Assembly: GCF_029407905.1 (NCBI RefSeq)
Contig: NC_073624.1
Location: 118,730,001 to 118,794,000, forward strand
DNA from: Bubalus kerabau
Taxonomy: Eukaryota > Chordata > Mammalia > Artiodactyla > Bovidae
Length of the DNA stretch: 64,000 nucleotides
Direction: 5' to 3'
How positions within the stretch are numbered: the stretch's first letter is position 1; each line of letters begins with the position of its first letter. Shown here piece by piece: positions 1-10,443 of the stretch. A program made the position numbers and the translations under genes. The notes beneath the pieces are model-generated. The model was not told the origin of the DNA and searched no databases. It was given only the letters and a program-made list of their open reading frames with translations.

Positions 1-95
1 TCTCTCCCTTTCACTCTTGCCTATAAACCTTGGACCACTGGACAAAATTCTGAGAGGGACTGTCAGAAGATCCTCTGACCAATCCTGAGGAAATC

Positions 96-625
96 TGGTA
101 CACTGATGGAAGCAGCTTTGTCTTGGATGGAACAGAAGAGCCAGATATGCACTAGTACCCAATTTTGAGACTATAGAGGCTAAACATTTGCCACCAGGTA
201 TTTCAGCCAAATTAGCTGAGCTCATAGCCCTGACTCAAACTTTAGAGTTGGGAAAAGGAAAAAGAGTATCCATTTACACTGACTCCAAGTATGTTTTTCT
301 TGTGCTACATGGACATGCTGCTATTTGGAAAGAAAGAGGCCACTTGATCACCCAAGGGTCCCAAAGCAAATATGGTGATCAAATACTTAGGCTCTTGGAG
401 GCAATCCATCTGCCCACTGAGGTTTCAGTCTCCCACTGTAAAGGACACCAAAAAGGGAGCATGGAAGTAGCACAAGGGAACCAAGCAGTTGATCAGGCAG
501 CTAAGAGAGCAGTATTACAGAGCAATGACCTAATAGGGATTGTCACCTTTGTTCCACAGATGAATTTGCCAGAAACTCCTTCATATACTGAAGATGAGAC
601 TCTTAAAGCTAAGAGTGAGGGTTTT
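96..625 (+). pseudogene. ERV pol remnant: RNase H domain
   Basis: RNase H degrades the RNA of RNA/DNA hybrids during reverse transcription. The first catalytic aspartate lies in a TDGSS motif at 102-116, in a different frame from the rest, so a frameshift lies between about 120 and 188. The open frame from 188 to 799 then carries the remaining acidic residues: Glu at residue 11, Asp at 32 (in YTDSKYV) and Asp at 102 (in NQAVDQAAK), plus the conserved His at 83 (SHCKGH). All key residues are recognisable although the gene is broken. The codon at 188 is TTG, so this open frame is a remnant and not a gene start. It runs directly into integrase, as in retroviral pol. Confidence 0.88.
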
Positions 626-639
626 CAAGAAGATCATAT

Positions 640-1660
640 GGGGTGGTTCCACAAGGAGGGACTCCTTTTTCTGCCTGGGAACCTCCAATGGAAGTTGGTT
701 AACTCTTTACTTTCCACCACTCATTTAGGGGAAAAGGGCCCTCCAAAGATTACTAGAAAGGTTCTTCAGAGGAACAGGCCTCCAACGACTATAAGGTAAG
801 TTGTCTCCTCATGTCCTACTTGCCAGTTAAACAACCCCAAGGTGCTCGAAGACCCCAGCTGGCCCAGCCCATCCAAAGATGTGGGATCAACCCAGGAGAG
901 GACTGGCAGATGGACTTTACCAAAATGCCAGTTTCTCAAGGGTATAAGTACCTATTAGTCATGATAGATACATTCACAGTATGGATTGAAGGCTTTCCCA
1001 CCCGGACTGAGAAGGCTGAGGAGGTGGTAAAAAACTACACCATGAAATCATTCTGAGACTTGGTCTGCTCAGGTCATTACAAAGAGACAATGGGACATCA
1101 TTTACTTCTAAGGTCACCCAAGGGGTCTCTAAAGCATTGGGCATTACTTATTATTTCCATTGTGCCTGGAGGCCTCAGTCTTCAGGATAGAAAGAGCCAA
1201 CCAATTGTTAAAATAAGCAATAAAAAAGATAACCCAGGAGACCTCTATGGGATGGAAGGAGGCTTTACCAATAGGTCTCATCCACACCCATATTGTCCCT
1301 AAGAAACAGGTTGGTCTTAGTCTTTATAAGACCTTTTGTTTATGTCAATTACCTCTTCCTTGATCCATAAGCTCAGTCCCTCTGGTCTTATGCCATGGCC
1401 ATTGGGCAATTCCAACAGGATATACGCTTGTAGGGTGTCAACCAGGACCCAGACGATTGTAAAGAGCCACCACTATATGCTCCAGAGACCCAAGTCCTAA
1501 TTAAAGTCTGGAAAGATGGGTCCTCAAACGCTCAACTCCAGGCCACATGGAAGGGCCCTACCCTGTAATACTTTCTACCCCAACAGCAGTCAAGGTACCA
1601 GGATACAACTCCTGGATTCACTACTCACTAGTCAAATCATGGAAGAAAACAGAAGAGGAC
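640..1660 (+). pseudogene. ERV pol remnant: integrase, broken
   Basis: Integrase joins viral DNA to the host chromosome. The N-terminal zinc-binding region is split: a THLG segment lies near 720 and a C-P-T-C pair at 812-823, with an in-frame stop at 797-799 between them. The catalytic triad is visible in pieces: first Asp at 913-915 (in WQMDFT), second Asp at 1086-1088 (in a DNG motif), Glu at 1190-1192. The second Asp and the Glu are spaced as in the D,D-35-E signature apart from a one-base deletion just before the Glu. There is a stop at 1054-1056 and a frame change before the second Asp. A C-terminal GPYPV...W-H segment at 1547-1650 matches the gammaretroviral integrase tail. It is non-functional. 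Confidence 0.88.
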
Positions 1661-1940
1661 ACTCAGTATACCAGTGAGCCCCTGGGAGATCTCAGATACC
1701 TATTCAGGACTACAAATGAGTGTTATTCTAATGAACACCCCCAAAATTAAATTTCTGAGGAAAAGATTTCTCAGGACAGCTCTAAGAGCCACCACAGCTT
1801 GGCAGGGGTTGTACTTCAAAAAAGACAGTTTGTACTTCAAAATAGATCTCCTGATCCCTAAACAAGGAGGGCCTTGAGCCATCTTAAATGAGAGGTGTCG
1901 TTTCTGGGTAAATACCTCCAGATAAGTTAAAGAAAGTCTC

Positions 1941-2274
1941 ATGATCTCAAGGAAAACATTTAGATTCTACTGGATCTCAAAGAACAAGCTGGAGAGTTCT
2001 CAGGGTGGCTATAATCTTTCTTTGGGGGATCCTTTTCCTGGCTGGTGGGAATTTGGAGTTGGCTAATGCCCCTACTAATCCTTGTTATCACCATATTGAT
2101 GCTGCTTATGATTGTTCCATGTGTTATCTATTGTCTAACCCATTTTGTCTCTGCTTAGGTCAACAAGCTACAACATGCAGTGCCAGTTTAACAAGGATAT
2201 ATAAAACTACAGCCAACCACAGAAAATATCACTCACCCTTAGATGGACACCTCTGTAAGGACTCTGAGGCTTGA
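1941..2274 (+). pseudogene. ERV env remnant: leader and start of SU only
   Basis: Downstream of pol an open stretch from 2005 to 2274 shows a hydrophobic signal-peptide-like core (IIFLWGILFLAGG) followed by a cysteine-rich segment, as at the start of a retroviral envelope surface subunit. Its first codon is GTG and the open frame back to the stop at 1942-1944 has no ATG. The nearest candidate ATG, at 1941, is in another frame, which suggests a frameshift in the leader. The segment ends at a stop at 2272-2274, only about 120 bp before the polypurine tract, so the rest of SU and all of TM are deleted. No fusion or receptor-binding function can remain. Confidence 0.7.
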
Positions 2275-2383
2275 GACTAGCAAGTGGGGAAGGCCCAATG
2301 CCCCTCACTGTCTCAATTCAGGGGAAAGTAGCCAGAGAGACTTTGATGCCCCTATTCCCAAAGAATTGGGCCTACCATCTCTT

Positions 2384-2393
2384 GAGGGGGGAA
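2384..2393 (+). other. ERV polypurine tract
   Basis: A purine-only run (GAGGGGGGAA) lies immediately before the TG that opens the LTR. Retroviruses use this tract to prime plus-strand DNA synthesis, and its position fixes the 5' edge of the LTR. Confidence 0.85.
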
Positions 2394-2728
2394 TGTTAGG
2401 TAGTTTGAATAGGAAAAGGGAGTCCAAAATGGCAGTGGCTAAAAGATAAAGAAGGGAAAAGCCAGCGAAAATAGAACAAAGGAAGGTTTGAGGACAAACA
2501 GCCCTCCTGGCTAGCCCAATTTACATAGGGCAGGCTCAGGGGGGAGGAGACCTAGAAGGATTGAGGCTTCTCTTCCCTTTATCTTTTGGGCTCACCCATC
2601 CTCACTCCTCCAGGGTGCACTATCTTTTGTTTTTCCTAATAAAACTGAGCTGTAACACCTACTCATCCATCGCTTCAAATTTTTGCTGCAGCGAGACAGA
2701 ACTGAGGAAATGACAAACTCCCCTGACA
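2394..2728 (+). repeat. ERV 3' long terminal repeat (335 bp)
   Basis: It begins TGTTAGG and ends CCTGACA, an imperfect terminal inverted repeat with the standard TG...CA ends. It follows a polypurine tract and contains an AATAAA polyadenylation signal at 2638-2643. Only one LTR is inside the window, so age cannot be estimated from LTR divergence. No TATA box was clear to me. Confidence 0.85.
2638..2643 (+). terminator. LTR polyadenylation signal AATAAA
   Basis: Canonical hexamer 86 bp before the LTR end, the usual place for the R-region signal in short gammaretroviral LTRs. It would define the 3' end of retroviral transcripts if the LTR were active. Confidence 0.75.
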
Positions 2729-3968
2729 ATATATTCACTATTCTTTCACTCGAACCTCAGTAAAACATCATGAATCCTTATGTGTGAACTATAAAGAAAC
2801 TGAGCCTCAAAAAATTTTAGGGCTCTGCCTAATGTCAATAAAACAAAATTTTGACTACAAAGTAGAGCCAACTCTAGGGAAATGAGATGTCTAAAATTAC
2901 AGAACATGCAAAAATAACCTGATATCATCAGATCTTGAAGGGGGAAAAAAAAAAAACAAAACTAGAAGATAGTTTGGCCAGGTGTAAAAATACCATAGGA
3001 GCAGTTTGTGTCTCACATTTGACACAATAAGAACAGAGGAGTTTTCCATTAATAGACTTAAGCTGTCTTATTATTATTTCAAAATGAGGCATTTCCATAG
3101 CAAAGGGTCAATGTGACAGAATAGAGTGAAGTAGACCACCATAGCATGCACTCAATAAATATTAAGCATAATTACTCTGCACAGTCATCAGTTGAACAAC
3201 TCAACTGAATAGCATTTAAACTTAAAAAAAAAAAAAAAAACTGTTCTTCTTGTCATAATTTTACTAGTTTGGGGTGAGGAGTAGAAACAGGACTAGTCTA
3301 GATCTAGTAGGTCTCTTGTACAGGAGGAAGGTCCTATAATACCATCTGTATAATCACACATGTTTTTTCTAAAGGAGCCAAAGAGAAACAAAAGAAAATC
3401 AGTTAGAATTAGCTGAAGATTATAGCCCCCCACACAATGGGGCCAACAGATTCTGTACCACTGACATGGAGTTGCTATTTTCAACTCTCTTTTCTGTGCA
3501 TCTTCTCAACTAGAAAAGTAAGCTCAAGAAAAGGTCCAGGGAAAAGAACAGATCTTGTCTCTATCCAACCCAAACTCATGGAAGGAGCTATGAGGCTAGA
3601 CTAAATCTGAGAAGGAACAGGATTTTGAATCAAATAGTTGATTGAAAATATTTTAAATGATTGAAGTTCATGGACTCAAATGAGAAGCAATTATAGTAAT
3701 CAACTACACAGTGGGAAGGGAGATATCAAAGTTTGTAGCAAATATTAGAAAAAATAGAAACGTTTTCTACTTGTACTTTAATGATTTTCAATTCATTGGG
3801 CAAACTAATCTCATATTACATTGTTTATGTCAATATCTATATATCTAATACATGTAATTTTATGTTTAGGAGTATCCCACTAAAGCGGCCACAAAAAGAT
3901 TAAAAATTTTTTCAAATGCTCTTCAGATGAGCCATTAAACTTATGTCTGTGCAGGGAAATAATTAATT
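2729..3968. other. Non-coding stretch with faint old repeats
   Basis: No gene seen. A pure A run of 17 lies at 3224-3240 and a shorter A-rich run near 2943. The part around 2800-2890 (GAAACTGAGCCTCA and what follows) looks like a worn MIR in antisense. CACTCAATAAATATT near 3150 resembles the 3' end of an L2. Both are tentative. Confidence 0.45.
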
Positions 3969-4166
3969 TATTGAGCACTTACTATAAGTAGGACAGTGTT
4001 CTAAATATTTTACATGTAACATTAATCAAATTATCAAAACTACCTTAATGGCCTTGGTAAAACAAGACGATTGATACACAGCAAATTTAAATACTGTGCA
4101 CAGCTCAAAATTGTTAAGTACCAGAGCTATGATTTGAATACAAAGTTGAACACTGGAGTTTTTGTG
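3969..4166 (-). repeat. MIR SINE (ancient mammalian)
   Basis: Read on the plus strand it follows the antisense MIR order: TGAGCACTTACTATAAGTAG, then ...GTTCTAAATATTTTACATG, then a GATTTGAATACAAAG block. MIRs are tRNA-derived SINEs shared by all mammals. Divergence is high, as expected for the age. Confidence 0.75.
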
Positions 4167-4609
4167 CCAAATTTCCTGATCATGGAAAAAAGCACAAAAA
4201 GTTTAAAACATAAATTCAAAGTTCACTTCAAACTGTTTCAAAGCTAGAAGGATAAATCATAGATAATTAAATAATTAACCTACTTCCTCAAAAAATATTT
4301 ATTTTTACAATTCCTTGACTCAATTTCACTGGCTTGACAAACATAATAAACAAATTAAAACCATTGCATCTTCATGTCTTTTTCTATTCTGAAAACAATC
4401 CATCCTCAAAAATCTCTTTGAGGTTACTTCTTTTTCTTTCCCTTCTTTACTCTTCTAGAAATCTTACTAAATATATGTTGGAGACCCACCTTTGATTTTT
4501 CTGTGCCTTGATTTCTTTTGCTATGCAGTCTGTCTCATTACATTGCCTTCTAGGAGATTATAGTGATATAACAGATACATTGAAATTGATTTATTACGTA
4601 TTTTAGTAC
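4167..4609. other. Non-coding stretch, nothing recognised
   Basis: AT-rich, with TC-rich tracts near 4420-4450. No coding frame, SINE or LINE was recognised. Confidence 0.5.
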
Positions 4610-4755
4610 CATGTACTGCAGTTGACATTTTACCCATTTGCATTCACAACAACGCTAAAGATGCAAAAATTGTTATCATTTCCATTTGACAGATAGTCCA
4701 AGAATAATAGGGAGGTTAAAGAATCAAACCAATTCAGTTTGACCACAGGACCTGC
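4610..4755 (-). repeat. MIR SINE fragment
   Basis: The CATTCACAACAACGCTAAAG segment, the TTATCATTTCCATTTGACAG segment and the following GGAGGTTAAAGAA match the antisense core of MIR. It lies about 450 bp from another MIR. Confidence 0.65.
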
Positions 4756-4983
4756 AGTGTCAGCTTCTGCCTTTATTGCTGGTTTCTGTTCATTCATTTT
4801 TTCCTTAGCAAGATTTAGCATACTCTTTATCATTCCTATCTAAATTTTTAAAACTTTAGTTTCAAAGGTGATATTCATCAATACCAAGATTTTCATGTGA
4901 TCTTTTTAATCTCTATGTACACAAAACACCCTACTTGTTTTTTGAAACTTAATTAAACATCTACATTTTGAGGGTTTAAGCTT

Positions 4984-5210
4984 GTGTTGTTGTGAAAGTT
5001 GCTTAGTTCTATCTGACTCTGTGCAACCCCATGGACTGTCACCTTCCAGGCTCCTTTGTCCATGAAACTCTACAGACAAGAATATGGTGTGGGTTGCCAT
5101 TCCCTTCTCTAGGGAATCTTCCTGACTCAGTGATCAAACCTGGGTCTCCTGCACTGCAGGCAGATTCTTTACCATCTGAGCCACCAGGAAGCCCCAATTA
5201 AAGCTTTATC
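4984..5210 (-). mobile_element. Bov-tA SINE
   Basis: Antisense Bov-tA: the BovB-derived part (CATGGACTG, CAGGCTCCT, CTTCCTGAC) comes first, and the tRNA-like head (GAGCCACCAGGAAGCCCC) at the right. It is flanked by an 18-bp duplication with one mismatch at 4966-4983 and 5211-5228 (ending GTTTAAGCTT), which fixes the boundaries. These ruminant SINEs are non-autonomous and thought to use BovB machinery. Confidence 0.9.
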
Positions 5211-5229
5211 TTTTGAGTGTTTAAGCTTA

Positions 5230-5806
5230 CTCACTACAGATGGTGAGTGCAGCCATGAAATTAAAAGACACTTACTCCTTGGAAGGAAAGTTATGACCAA
5301 CCTAGATAGCATATTCAAAAGCAGAGATTACTTTGCCAACAAAGGTTCATCTAGTCAAGGCTATGGTTTTTCCTGTGGTCATGTATGGATGTGAGAGTTG
5401 GACTGTGAAGAAGGCTGAGCGCCAAAGAATTGATGCTTTTGAACTGTGGTGTTGGAAAAGACACTTGAGCATCCCTTGGACTGCAAGGAGATCCAACCAG
5501 TCCATTCTGAAGGAGATCAGCCCTGGGATTTCTTTGGAAGGAATGATGCTAAAGCTGAAACTCCAGTACTTTGGCCACCTGATGCGAAGAGTTGACTCAT
5601 TGGAAAAGACTCTGATGCTGGGAGGGATTGGGGGCAAGAGGATAAGGGGACGACAGAGGATGAGATGGATGGATGGCATCACTGACTCGATGGATGTGAG
5701 TCTGAGTGAACTCTGGGAGTTGGTGATGTACAGGAAGGCCTGGTGTGCTGCCATTCATGGGGTCACAAAGAGTCGGACACGACTGAGCGACTGATCTGAT
5801 CTGATT
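5230..5806 (+). mobile_element. BovB (RTE LINE) 3' fragment
   Basis: 5'-truncated BovB ending in the family's 3' terminus (GACACGACTGAGCGACTGA) with a (TGATC)n tail. It holds the last part of the single BovB ORF plus the short 3' end. It begins just after the right target duplication of the neighbouring Bov-tA. Confidence 0.92.
5333..5794 (+). pseudogene. BovB ORF C-terminal remnant
   Basis: An open frame of about 150 codons covers the extreme C-terminus of the BovB protein, downstream of the reverse transcriptase active site. Landmarks are KAMVFPVVMYGCESWTVKKA, RIDAFELWCW, SLEGMMLKLKLQYFGHLMRR and the natural end TRLSD. With no endonuclease or YADD region it is not functional. The MM...RVDSLEKT and GGIGG residues put it with the group-1 copies in this window. 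Confidence 0.88.
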
Positions 5807-6237
5807 ACAAAATACTGTTTATCAATTATTTGATCTCTATTTCCTGTGATGTAAAGTTTCCTTCCTATTAGATCTTTCAAATATCAAAAATTCTCTACAG
5901 ACTGCATCTCACATTCTTTACTAGAGGAATACTTTATCATCAGTCTGAATAAGAGCTCTGATAATATAAGAAGCATGCATCATACTGTTAGGCTGTTTGG
6001 TGGACCTTACCCTTTGCAGATGAGCAGTCTTGACCTTGCACTCACATGTAACACAGACCAAATTCTTATCATTTGTGACAATGAATACTTTTTCCTCTGA
6101 ATATTCAAAGTGGCACATGATGGCTTCATCCCGAGTTGAGAGCAAATGTAATTAGCAGACATTGGTATTTCCCTAGGTTCCAGAGATCATATAGGAAGCC
6201 TGGTCTCCTCACTTCACCTCACCCCTGTATGTGTAAG
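5807..6237. other. Non-coding stretch, nothing recognised
   Basis: No coding frame or interspersed repeat recognised between a BovB and a Bov-tA. Its right end (6221-6237) is the left copy of the Bov-tA target duplication. Confidence 0.5.
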
Positions 6238-6450
6238 TAAGTAATTGTTAGTCTCTCAGTCATGCCTGACTCTTTGTGACCCCATGGACTGCAGCCAACC
6301 AGGCTCCTCTGTCCATGAGATTTTCCAGGCAAGGATAATGGAGTGGGTTGCCTTTTCCTTCTCCAGGGGATCTTCCTGACCCAGGGATTGAACCCAGGTC
6401 TCCTGCACTGCAGGCAGAGTCCTTACCAACTGAGCTACAAGGGAAGCCCA
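6238..6450 (-). mobile_element. Bov-tA SINE
   Basis: Complete antisense Bov-tA from the 3' part (GTCTCTCAGTCATGCCTGAC) to the tRNA-like head (AGCTACAAGGGAAGCCC). Target duplications of 17 bp with one mismatch (ACCCCTGTAT...TGTAAG) sit at 6221-6237 and 6451-6467. Confidence 0.92.
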
Positions 6451-6728
6451 ACCCCTGTATATGTAAGGAGTTGTCTATCAGTTCCAAGCTGCTAATGGAT
6501 TCAAATTTTTGTTACTCTTGCTTCTTTGGTATTTCTCTTTCTACTTAGGTCCTTACAATCTCTTCTTTCTTTCATTTTTAAGTGTATAGTTAACATTTTT
6601 TCAACACTATGAACCAGAATGGATAAAACACTACTGGTTTTTTGGTTACCTGGACCAAAACTGCTTATGTTTTAAAGAAACAAAGTTATAAAAGAAGCTT
6701 TAATAATGCAATAGTGGCAATTTATAAG

Positions 6729-6742
6729 ATATATATATATAT

Positions 6743-6774
<32 letters not shown>
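6729..6774. repeat. Compound (AT)n(AC)n(AT)n microsatellite
   Basis: About seven AT units, five AC units, then about eleven AT units. It is pure enough to be length-polymorphic and could extrude a cruciform. Confidence 0.95.
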
Positions 6775-7406
6775 TTCTTTTCTTCACAGAAAAAATAGAG
6801 CTAAAATAGCACTCATCTTTCTGAATAAGTTATTTAAGAATTTAATATCACAAAATATTTTTAAATTAAAAGACAAGTGAATTCAAATTTTATGTTTGAT
6901 AAAAAGCCTTAACAGGAATTTTGTCTAACTACAAAAGATGTTATTCATATGTGATACAAAATCAAAGCAATTATAAGTGCATATTTTCAATTTTTCTGTT
7001 CCTTGTTATTCAAGAGGTTTTTTAATTGAAATGAAATAATCTAAATTGTACATTAATTAATTTATCATTTTACCTTAACAATCTTTCATTTTTATTTTTC
7101 CTGAGAAGATAAGAGAACATAGCTTTTGTTAGAACTGGTTGTGAATAGTAAATATAAACTTGCTTGTACAGAAATTTAAATGCTCAAGGAATATACAGCT
7201 ACTCAGTTCATAGTGTAATCATTTATTCCTGAATTGTCTTGTTTTTGTTCACTTCTTCTTTCTTTTAGTTTTCTCTTCCATAATTATTTATTAATATTTG
7301 AAACTTTCCCTAACTCTTCAACCACAATAACAACAAATTTACTCTCTTGTGTACTTGTTTTAAGATAAACTCAAAAACATTTTACTTATCATTTCATACC
7401 TTACTA
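6775..7406. other. AT-rich non-coding stretch
   Basis: No gene or recognisable repeat. Frequent short A and T runs. Low complexity typical of AT-rich intergenic or intronic DNA. Confidence 0.5.
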
Positions 7407-7520
7407 GCTTCCCAGGTGGCTCAGACAATAAAGAACCCACCTGCAGTGCAGGAAACCTGAGCGCTTAGACTTAGGAAAACTGAGTGCTTAGACTGAGTGA
7501 CTAAGCACAGCATACAGCAA
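7407..7520 (+). mobile_element. Bov-tA SINE with internal deletion
   Basis: A sense tRNA-like head (GCTTCCCAGGTGGCTCAG through CTGCAGTGCAGGA) is joined almost directly to a typical Bov-tA 3' tail (GAGTGACTAAGCACAGCATA). The middle of the SINE is missing, leaving about 114 bp instead of about 215. Confidence 0.75.
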
Positions 7521-7559
7521 TTATATGACCCTAAGGACAATGATCACAAAAATAATGCC

Positions 7560-9190
7560 TAAAAGTAGAGAAATAAATGATTTAAGTTTTACTTTGGAGA
7601 ACTGAAAAAAGCAAAGCAAACTAAGTTGAAAGAAAGCAAAAAAGATAATTAATAAAAATTAAGCAGAATCAATGAAATTGCAAATAGAAAACCAAAAGAG
7701 AAAATTTAAACAAATGAGAAAAATTGGTTATTGAAAAACCAATATAATCAATACCCCCTAGCAAAGCTAACTTAGAAAAAAGATACAAATTAGTAATAGC
7801 AGAAACGGAAGGAAGGGCTTTACTGTATATCACTTGGATTTTAAAAAGGATAATCAAGGAATACTATGAACAACCTTATTTCACAAATTAGATAAGTGAT
7901 ATGGACTAGTTTCTTGAAAAACACAATCTGTCAGTCTCACCCAAGAATAAAGAGATAATCTGAATAGGCCTATAGCTATCAAAGAAATTTAATCAATAGT
8001 TAATAAGCTTCCAAAACAAAAAACACCCAGTCCAAACATTTAGGAAGAAATTTTACCAATTCTTTATAAATTTTCTCAGAAGAAACAAATAGAATCTTAA
8101 CTCATACAATGAGGCCAGATTACCCTAATACCAAACCAATAAAAGACATTATAAGAAAAGAAAACTATATCTTTTCATCACAAGTAAAGAAAACCAGTAT
8201 CTTTCATAAACATAGATGCAAAAATTCTCAACAAAATTTTTTCTAATCCAAACAAAATATAAAAATATTTATGCATCATGACCAAGTGGGATTTATCCTA
8301 GGTAAGCAAGACTAGTTCAACATTTGAAAATCAGTTAACTGCATTAACAGACTGAAAAGTTAAAAAAAAAAAATCACATAATCATAACAATAGACAGAAA
8401 AATATACAGTAAAATTCAACACTGATCCATGATAAAAACTCTCAATAAACTAAGAATAAAAAAAAAATACTGAAAAATCTAGCTAAAACAATCAGTGAGG
8501 AAAAAAAAGAAATAAAAGGTATACATACTAGGAAAGAAGAACTAAAAATGTCTTCGTTCACAGATGAAACACTTGTCCTTGTAAAAAATCCAAAAGTAAC
8601 AACAAGAAACCTCTTGTAAACAATATGCATTATATGAATATTGAAGGATACAAGGTTAATATATAAAAGTCAATTGCTTTCCTATTTACCATTATGAACA
8701 AATGGAGTTGAAATTAAAAACACAGTATCATTTACATTAGTGTCCTTTAATTTATATAATTAGGTATAAGTCTAATAAAATATGTAAAAGACCTATAGGA
8801 AGAATACTACACAATTCTGATGAACAAATCAAAGAACTAAGTCAATAAATGGATACCTAGTCATGGATAGGAAGACTCAATATTGTCAAGACACAAATTC
8901 TTCCTGGGTGGAGCTAGTGGTAAATAACATGCCTGCCAATGCAGGAGATGTAAGAGATGTGGGTTTGATATCTGGGTCAGGAAGGTCTCCTGGAGAAGGG
9001 CACAGCAACCCACTTCAGTATTCCTGCCTGGAGAATCAGGCAAAAGGACCCTGGACAGAGGACCCTGGTGGGCTACAGTCCATAGGATCGCACAGTCAGA
9101 CACAGCTGAATTGACTTAGTATGCACAAATTCTTCCTAACTTGATCTATAGTTTCATCATATCCTTATCAAAACCCTAGCAAGTTACTTC
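7560..9190 (+). mobile_element. Old L1 (LINE-1), sense, ORF2 fragment, split by a SINE
   Basis: Recognisable L1 ORF2 landmarks in sense: GGCCAGATTACCCTAATACC, CATAGATGCAAAAATTCTCA, and GACCAAGTGGGATTTATCCT. Sequence resumes after the inserted Bov-tA (8906-9123) and fades near 9190. Frames are full of stops, so it is an older L1 than the bovine L1 at 19.6-29.6 kb. Both ends are truncated. Confidence 0.8.
8906..9123 (+). mobile_element. Bov-tA SINE inserted in L1
   Basis: Sense Bov-tA with a worn head and a clear body (GGAGAAGGGCACAGCAACCC, GGCTACAGTCCATAGGATCG). A 14-bp perfect target duplication (CACAAATTCTTCCT) at 8892-8905 and 9124-9137 interrupts the surrounding L1. Confidence 0.93.
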
Positions 9191-9352
9191 ATGGCTAATT
9201 TTGCTATGAACGGAAGATTTCTCTAAAAAATAAAGTCTCTTAGAAAATTTAAAGAGGATTAGTGTCAAGGCTGTGTTTAAAAGTGGGAGATTATTTACAG
9301 AAGTGAAAATGTATGTGGAAAAAACTAATACTACATTCCTATGACACCTAGG

Positions 9353-9628
9353 CAGAGAAGGCAATGGCAACCCATTCCAGTACTCTTGCCTGGAAAATCC
9401 TATGGACAGAGGAGCCTGGTAGGCTGCAGTCCATGGGGTTGCTAAGAGTCGGACACGACTGAGTGACTTCACTTTCACTTTTCACTTTCATGCATTGGAG
9501 AAGTAAATGGCAATCCACTCCAGTGTTCTTGCCTGGAGAATCCCAGGGACGGGGGAGCCTGGTGGGCTGCCGTCTCTGGGGTAGCACAGAGTCGGACACG
9601 ACTGAAGCGACTTAGCAGCAGCAGCAGC
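9353..9628 (+). mobile_element. BOV-A2 SINE
   Basis: Two BovB-derived monomers in tandem, joined by an ACTTTCACTTTTCACTTTCA linker and ending in an (AGC)n tail. Perfect 12-bp target duplications (ATGACACCTAGG) at 9341-9352 and 9629-9640. This is a young-looking, complete copy. Confidence 0.95.
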
Positions 9629-10443
9629 ATGACACCTAGGAATTGCCAATTCAATTTAAATAAACATTTGTTAAAATTCTAATATGAGCAGTTGTAATAT
9701 GGTAAAAACAGATTATTGGTTTGCAATAAGAACTAAATATATTCCATAGCTTTTAAATTTAACTTATGAGTTATCTTTCAGCTATTATTTATTTTGACCA
9801 ACATGAAAATTAAAAAAAAATTAATTATAAGATAATTGCTTTTACAATGTTGTGTTGGTTTCTTCTGTGCAACAGTGTGAATCAGTTATGAGTATACAAA
9901 TATTTCTACCCTCTTGAATCTCCCTCCCACCTCCTTATCCAACCCCTCTAGGTCATCACAGAGCAGCAAGATGAGCTCCCTGTGTTATATAGCAGCTTCT
10001 GACAAACTACGTATTTAACACATGGCATTAAGTATACATCAGTGTTTTCTCTTAGTTGTCCCACCCTCTCCCTCCCCCACTGTGTCCACAAGTTCAGATT
10101 CTCTGTCTTCATCTCTCTTCCTATCCTGGAAATAGGTTCATTGGTATCATTTTCTAAATTTCTTATATATGTAGTAATATATGATATATTTTTCTTTTGG
10201 ACTTATATCACTTTGTATGACAGACTCTAGATTCATCCATCACACTACAATTAACTCAATTTTGCCCCTCTTTATGGCTGAGTAATATTCCATTGTATTT
10301 ATAGTACCACATATTCTTTATCCATTTATCTGTTGATAGATAACTAGGTTGCTTCCATGTCATGGCTATTGTATATAATGCTACAACAAACATTGCTGTC
10401 CATATGTCTTTTAGAATTATGGTTTTATCTGGGTATATACCCA

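Larger units (their letters stand above)
1..2728 (+). mobile_element. Endogenous retrovirus (ERV1/gammaretrovirus-like), 3' part, decayed
   Basis: Sense order is end of reverse transcriptase, RNase H, integrase, start of env, a polypurine tract and a 3' LTR. That order and the family resemblance of the RNase H and integrase place it in the gammaretrovirus-like (ERV1) class. The element enters from the left window edge, so its 5' LTR, gag, protease and most of pol are not visible. Reading frame changes several times in pol, and most of env (the rest of SU and all of TM) is missing between about 2275 and the polypurine tract. It cannot code for any complete protein. The assignment is firm; the subfamily name is unknown to me. 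Confidence 0.9.

Noticed and set aside
188..799. A 203-codon open frame with a complete-looking RNase H
   Set aside because: It begins at TTG, lacks the first catalytic Asp in frame, and is part of a broken ERV pol. It is not a host RNase H gene.
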